A stretch of DNA of 7,526 nucleotides from NCBI GenBank assembly GCA_023436075.1, contig JAEZKS010000061.1, positions 1 through 7,526 on the forward strand, written 5' to 3'. The notes beneath the pieces were generated by a model. That model was not told the DNA's origin, did no database searches, and saw only the letters and a program-made list of their open reading frames with translations. This DNA comes from Methanobacteriota archaeon (GTDB lineage: Archaea; Halobacteriota; Methanocellia; Methanocellales; Methanocellaceae). A program made the position numbers and the translations under genes. Shown here piece after piece: positions 5,845-7,526 of this stretch (the stretch's first letter is position 1; each line of letters opens with the position of its first letter).

Positions 5845-6154
5845 CGAGTTTCCCCTCCAGCACCGTGACAACATCAGCGGCAGCAAGGCCATGCACAAGA
5901 ATAGACTTCCGGGAATTCGTTGCCCCCGAAACGATCTCGATGCTCGCGGCCGGGACGTTAAAAAAATCTGCCAGCGCTTCGATCAGCTCCTCGTTCGCCC
6001 TGCCCTTCTCCGGCGGCGACCTGATTTTAGCTTCGATACGCTTACGCCAGGTATTGTAGCCGCTGGGCACCTCTGCCGACTTAGCGCCGGGCGAGACCTC
6101 GAAGTCGATGACGACTCCGTCCTTCGTGGCCCGGATGGCGTCTGCGAATGGCAT
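5834..6154 (-). CDS. DUF167 / YggU family protein (106 aa)
   Basis: This is a small conserved protein of the DUF167 (COG1872, YggU) family, found across bacteria, archaea and eukaryotes, with no agreed function. Signature blocks are SPGAKSAEV (21-29), WRKRIEAKIRSPPEKGRANE (36-55), LIEALADFFNVP (57-68) and IEIVSGATNSRKSILV (72-87). The length is typical. The ATG at 6154 is preferred: AAGGGT lies 6 bases upstream, while a TTG at 6157 is too close to it. A TATA-like ATTTTATC at 6177-6184 preceded by AACC would place transcription start within a base or two of 6154, so the message may be leaderless. The gene overlaps the UPF0292 start by 11 bases and probably heads a two-gene operon. Confidence 0.9.
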   Translation of the reverse strand: MPFADAIRATKDGVVIDFEVSPGAKSAEVPSGYNTWRKRIEAKIRSPPEKGRANEELIEALADFFNVPAASIEIVSGATNSRKSILVHGLAAADVVTVLEGKLDDG

Positions 6155-6176
6155 CAATAGACCCTTGGCAAGAGAC

Positions 6177-6184
6177 GATAAAAT
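6177..6184 (-). promoter_or_regulatory. Probable TATA box of the DUF167-UPF0292 operon
   Basis: The minus strand reads AACC-ATTTTATC, a TATA-like box with a BRE-like flank. It is centred about 26 bases from the ATG at 6154, which predicts a leaderless or nearly leaderless message. Confidence 0.4.
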
Positions 6185-6254
6185 GGTTACGGTAGCATCG
6201 TGCGCACGGGTAGAAGCGGCCGAACAGGACGACTAACGCCTCATGCCGGGCGTT

Positions 6255-6268
6255 CGCGTGCGCGCGCG
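6255..6268. repeat. Alternating CG/TG purine-pyrimidine tract
   Basis: CGCGTGCGCGCGCG is a 14-base strictly alternating pyrimidine-purine run, the kind that can adopt Z-DNA under supercoiling. It lies between the candidate RNA gene and the DUF167 promoter. Just beyond it, CTCGCCAA occurs twice (6283-6290 and 6300-6307), 17 bases apart start to start. Confidence 0.5.
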
Positions 6269-6317
6269 AGCTGCCGTCCGCCCTCGCCAACGTTCCGCAC
6301 TCGCCAAGTACAATAGT

Positions 6318-6328
6318 ATTAAAAATAA
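6318..6328 (-). terminator. T-rich tract at the end of the candidate RNA
   Basis: The minus strand reads TTATTTTTAAT. Archaeal RNA polymerase can stop at T-rich tracts. It sits within an A/T inverted repeat (ATAGT ... ACTAT, about 6313-6332) and is the only strong T-run in the gap. Confidence 0.45.
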
Positions 6329-6577
6329 CTATGAATTTCCCCTGGCCGCTAACTCCGGGAGATCATCCTCGTATGAGTAATCTCGCTGTCCTTCCCAGTT
6401 ACCCTCGCAGCCGGGGTTGAATATACCGTGCTGAGGTTGTCTTGTCCCTCACAGATAGGTTACCCATTAACTCGGGCAAGGACCTTACAACACGATTTGT
6501 CGATTTCGCTCCCATTATGCACGGACGATCACAAAATCATTGACTGATGAATTCACGCCCGTCCTCGTAGAGAGCAG
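6320..6577 (-). ncRNA. Candidate structured non-coding RNA (about 250 nt), family unknown
   Basis: This stretch has no credible reading frame. On the minus strand a TATA box (TTTATAAG, 6598-6605) predicts a start near 6575, and a T-rich tract (TTATTTTTAAT, 6318-6328) ends it. Between them I see four stems. Stem 1 (6523-6564) has about 16 pairs: GGACG with CGUCC, then CGUGAA/UUUGUG and UCAU/AUGA around a 6-base loop. Stem 2 (6436-6491) pairs GUUGU with ACAAC, then GUCCUU with GAGGGAC, with a symmetric AAG/AAG internal loop. Stem 3 (6404-6435) pairs CUC, AGC and CGG. Stem 4 (6350-6401) pairs UAACU with AGUUA and encloses GAGAU/AUCUC (6359-6384). I do not find the conserved RNase P blocks or the SRP GGAAG-AGCA loop. 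It may be a new RNA; ends are approximate. Confidence 0.45.
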
Positions 6578-6597
6578 GTAATACTGTACTGCGCGAG

Positions 6598-6605
6598 CTT
6601 ATAAA
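6598..6605 (-). promoter_or_regulatory. Near-consensus TATA box in front of the candidate RNA
   Basis: The minus strand reads AACC-TTTATAAG, with the C-C flank resembling a BRE element. It begins just 3 bases past the pyrC stop codon and faces no protein gene for over 400 bases, which is why it suggests a separate RNA transcription unit. Confidence 0.55.
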
Positions 6606-6607
6606 GG

Positions 6608-7526
6608 TTATGATGTGCGCTTTTCAGCCGCCCTATCAGACGATTTATCCTTCGGGCGCCGGGCATACCCTTTCCCGCGTATGAACTGCCCCGAGCCTCG
6701 TTTCGCGTAGAACTCCGTTCCATCCATGATGACGTTGCCACGCAGCATGACTGCGCGAGGGAAGATCGCCTCGAAGCCCTCGTAGGGCGTCCATCCCGCT
6801 TTGCTGTGCAGGTTTGCGGCCGTGATTGTCGTCGTTGCGCCTATGTCGACGAAGGTGAGGTCGGCATCGTAGCCGCGGGCGATGCGGCCCTTGCCGGCAA
6901 TGCCGAAAATGAGGGCCGGGTTCGCGGAGGTCATGTCGATCAGCCTCCGCAGAGGCAGCATGTTATCGGACACGGCCTTCAGCATCAGCGGCAGCATCGT
7001 CTCGACGCCGGGCACGCCGGCCGGCGCCTCCCTGACGGATGCGTTCTTCTCGTCGGCGGTGTGAGGCGCGTGATCGGATGCCAGCACTTCGATCATGCCA
7101 TCATTCACCGCTTTCCACAGTGCCTCACGGTCCGTGTCCCGGCGGATGGGCGGGTTCATCTTGGCCCGTGCTCCCAGACGCTTCCAGTGGCCCATGGTGA
7201 GCAGCAGGTGGTGGGGGGTTACGTCGCAGGTGATGCCAGCCTTGCCGATCATCTCGACAGCCTTCGAGGTGCTGATGTGAGTAATGTGCATGGCGGCCTT
7301 CGTCTCCCGCTGCAATCCGATGGCCTGACCGACTGCGTTGATCTCCGATTCCCGGGGACGAAGCTGCGAGTAGACGGATTCCGAGGTGTCGTTCTTCAGC
7401 TCTTTTTTGAGCCGCTCGTGCAGGGCCTCGTCCTCCGCGTGGATGCTCGCCGTCGCGCCCAGCCGGGCGATGATCTTCAGCGCATCCCGGAGCGTCTCCG
7501 GGTCCACGCCCATGCCGCCTGTGCTG
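6608..7526 (-). CDS. pyrC: Dihydroorotase, C-terminal part (partial, runs off the window)
   Basis: Dihydroorotase interconverts N-carbamoyl-aspartate and dihydroorotate, the third step of pyrimidine synthesis, in the cytoplasm with zinc. About 305 residues are visible, out of the roughly 420-440 usual for the class I enzyme. Counting from the in-frame Met codon at 7513, blocks are IHAEDEAL (24-31), MHITHISTSKAVEMI (75-89, His79 a likely metal ligand), CDVTPHHLLLTMG (96-108), KMNPPIRRD (118-126), the catalytic Asp147 in VLASDHAPHTADEK (143-156), APAGVPGVETMLPLML (163-178), SANPALIFG (196-204) and KGRIARGYDADLTFVD (208-223). The residues just before, S-T-G-G-M, belong to the same protein, so Met 7513 is internal and the true start lies beyond 7526. 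The tail (about 285-301) is lysine/arginine-rich. No sign of damage. Confidence 0.95.
   Translation of the reverse strand, partial: STGGMGVDPETLRDALKIIARLGATASIHAEDEALHERLKKELKNDTSESVYSQLRPRESEINAVGQAIGLQRETKAAMHITHISTSKAVEMIGKAGITCDVTPHHLLLTMGHWKRLGARAKMNPPIRRDTDREALWKAVNDGMIEVLASDHAPHTADEKNASVREAPAGVPGVETMLPLMLKAVSDNMLPLRRLIDMTSANPALIFGIAGKGRIARGYDADLTFVDIGATTTITAANLHSKAGWTPYEGFEAIFPRAVMLRGNVIMDGTEFYAKRGSGQFIRGKGYARRPKDKSSDRAAEKRTS

Noticed and set aside
5501..6160. A 219-residue plus-strand open frame opposite UPF0292 and DUF167
   Set aside because: It spans two well-conserved minus-strand genes and shows no recognisable motif. The same applies to the plus-strand frame at 5305-5868.
6081..6290. 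A 69-residue minus-strand frame overlapping the DUF167 start
   Set aside because: It overlaps the well-supported DUF167 gene in another frame and its Arg/His-rich product looks like a GC-rich shadow.
6320..6577. RNase P RNA or SRP RNA as the identity of the candidate ncRNA
   Set aside because: I looked for the GAGGAAAGUC and ACAGAA blocks of RNase P and the GGAAG-AGCAG loop and Alu-domain UGUAAC motif of SRP RNA. GGGAAGGACAGC resembles the SRP loop only superficially, and no full match exists.
1..7526. CRISPR arrays, tRNAs, insertion sequences
   Set aside because: I found no regularly spaced repeats, no cloverleaf-like sequence and no transposase or terminal inverted repeats anywhere in the window.

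Overview
The window reads as euryarchaeal chromosome, most likely from a methanogen of the Methanocella (Rice Cluster I) or Methanosarcina type. The evidence is an archaeal DnaG, three small protein families typical of euryarchaea (UPF0146, UPF0292, DUF167), TATA-box-like promoters about 26 bases from plausible transcript starts, and GGAGG-type ribosome binding sites. The genus is inferred from memory of protein similarity and was not tested. All genes except one acetyltransferase lie on the minus strand.

Layout, left to right. Positions 15-278 hold a small unrecognised gene with its own TATA box and ribosome site. Positions 534-2522 hold a 662-residue protein with a C-terminal CHAT (caspase-like) protease domain of a type I associate with haloarchaea. 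Its leader carries a very stable GNRA-capped hairpin. Positions 2670-3080 encode a UPF0146 Rossmann-fold protein. It is divergent, across a roughly 40-base promoter region, from a RimI-like N-acetyltransferase (3123-3578, plus strand). That gene converges on dnaG (3611-5071), whose 3' end forms a hairpin plus U-tract terminator.

Upstream of dnaG is a 356-base gap with its promoter and an inverted repeat. Next come a second Toprim protein (UPF0292, 5428-5844) and a DUF167 protein (5834-6154), overlapping by 11 bases and probably translationally coupled. A gap of about 450 bases (6155-6607) follows, and then the 3' portion of a dihydroorotase gene (6608 to beyond the window end), which belongs to pyrimidine synthesis.

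The most interesting unexplained element is in that last gap. On the minus strand a near-consensus TATA box sits just after the pyrC stop. About 250 bases downstream is a T-rich tract, and between them the sequence folds into several long complementary stems without an open reading frame. This looks like a free-standing structured non-coding RNA gene that I cannot assign to RNase P, SRP or another known family. The CHAT protease and its neighbouring small gene form the main accessory module. The rest is information processing (dnaG, Toprim, RimI) and core metabolism (pyrC).
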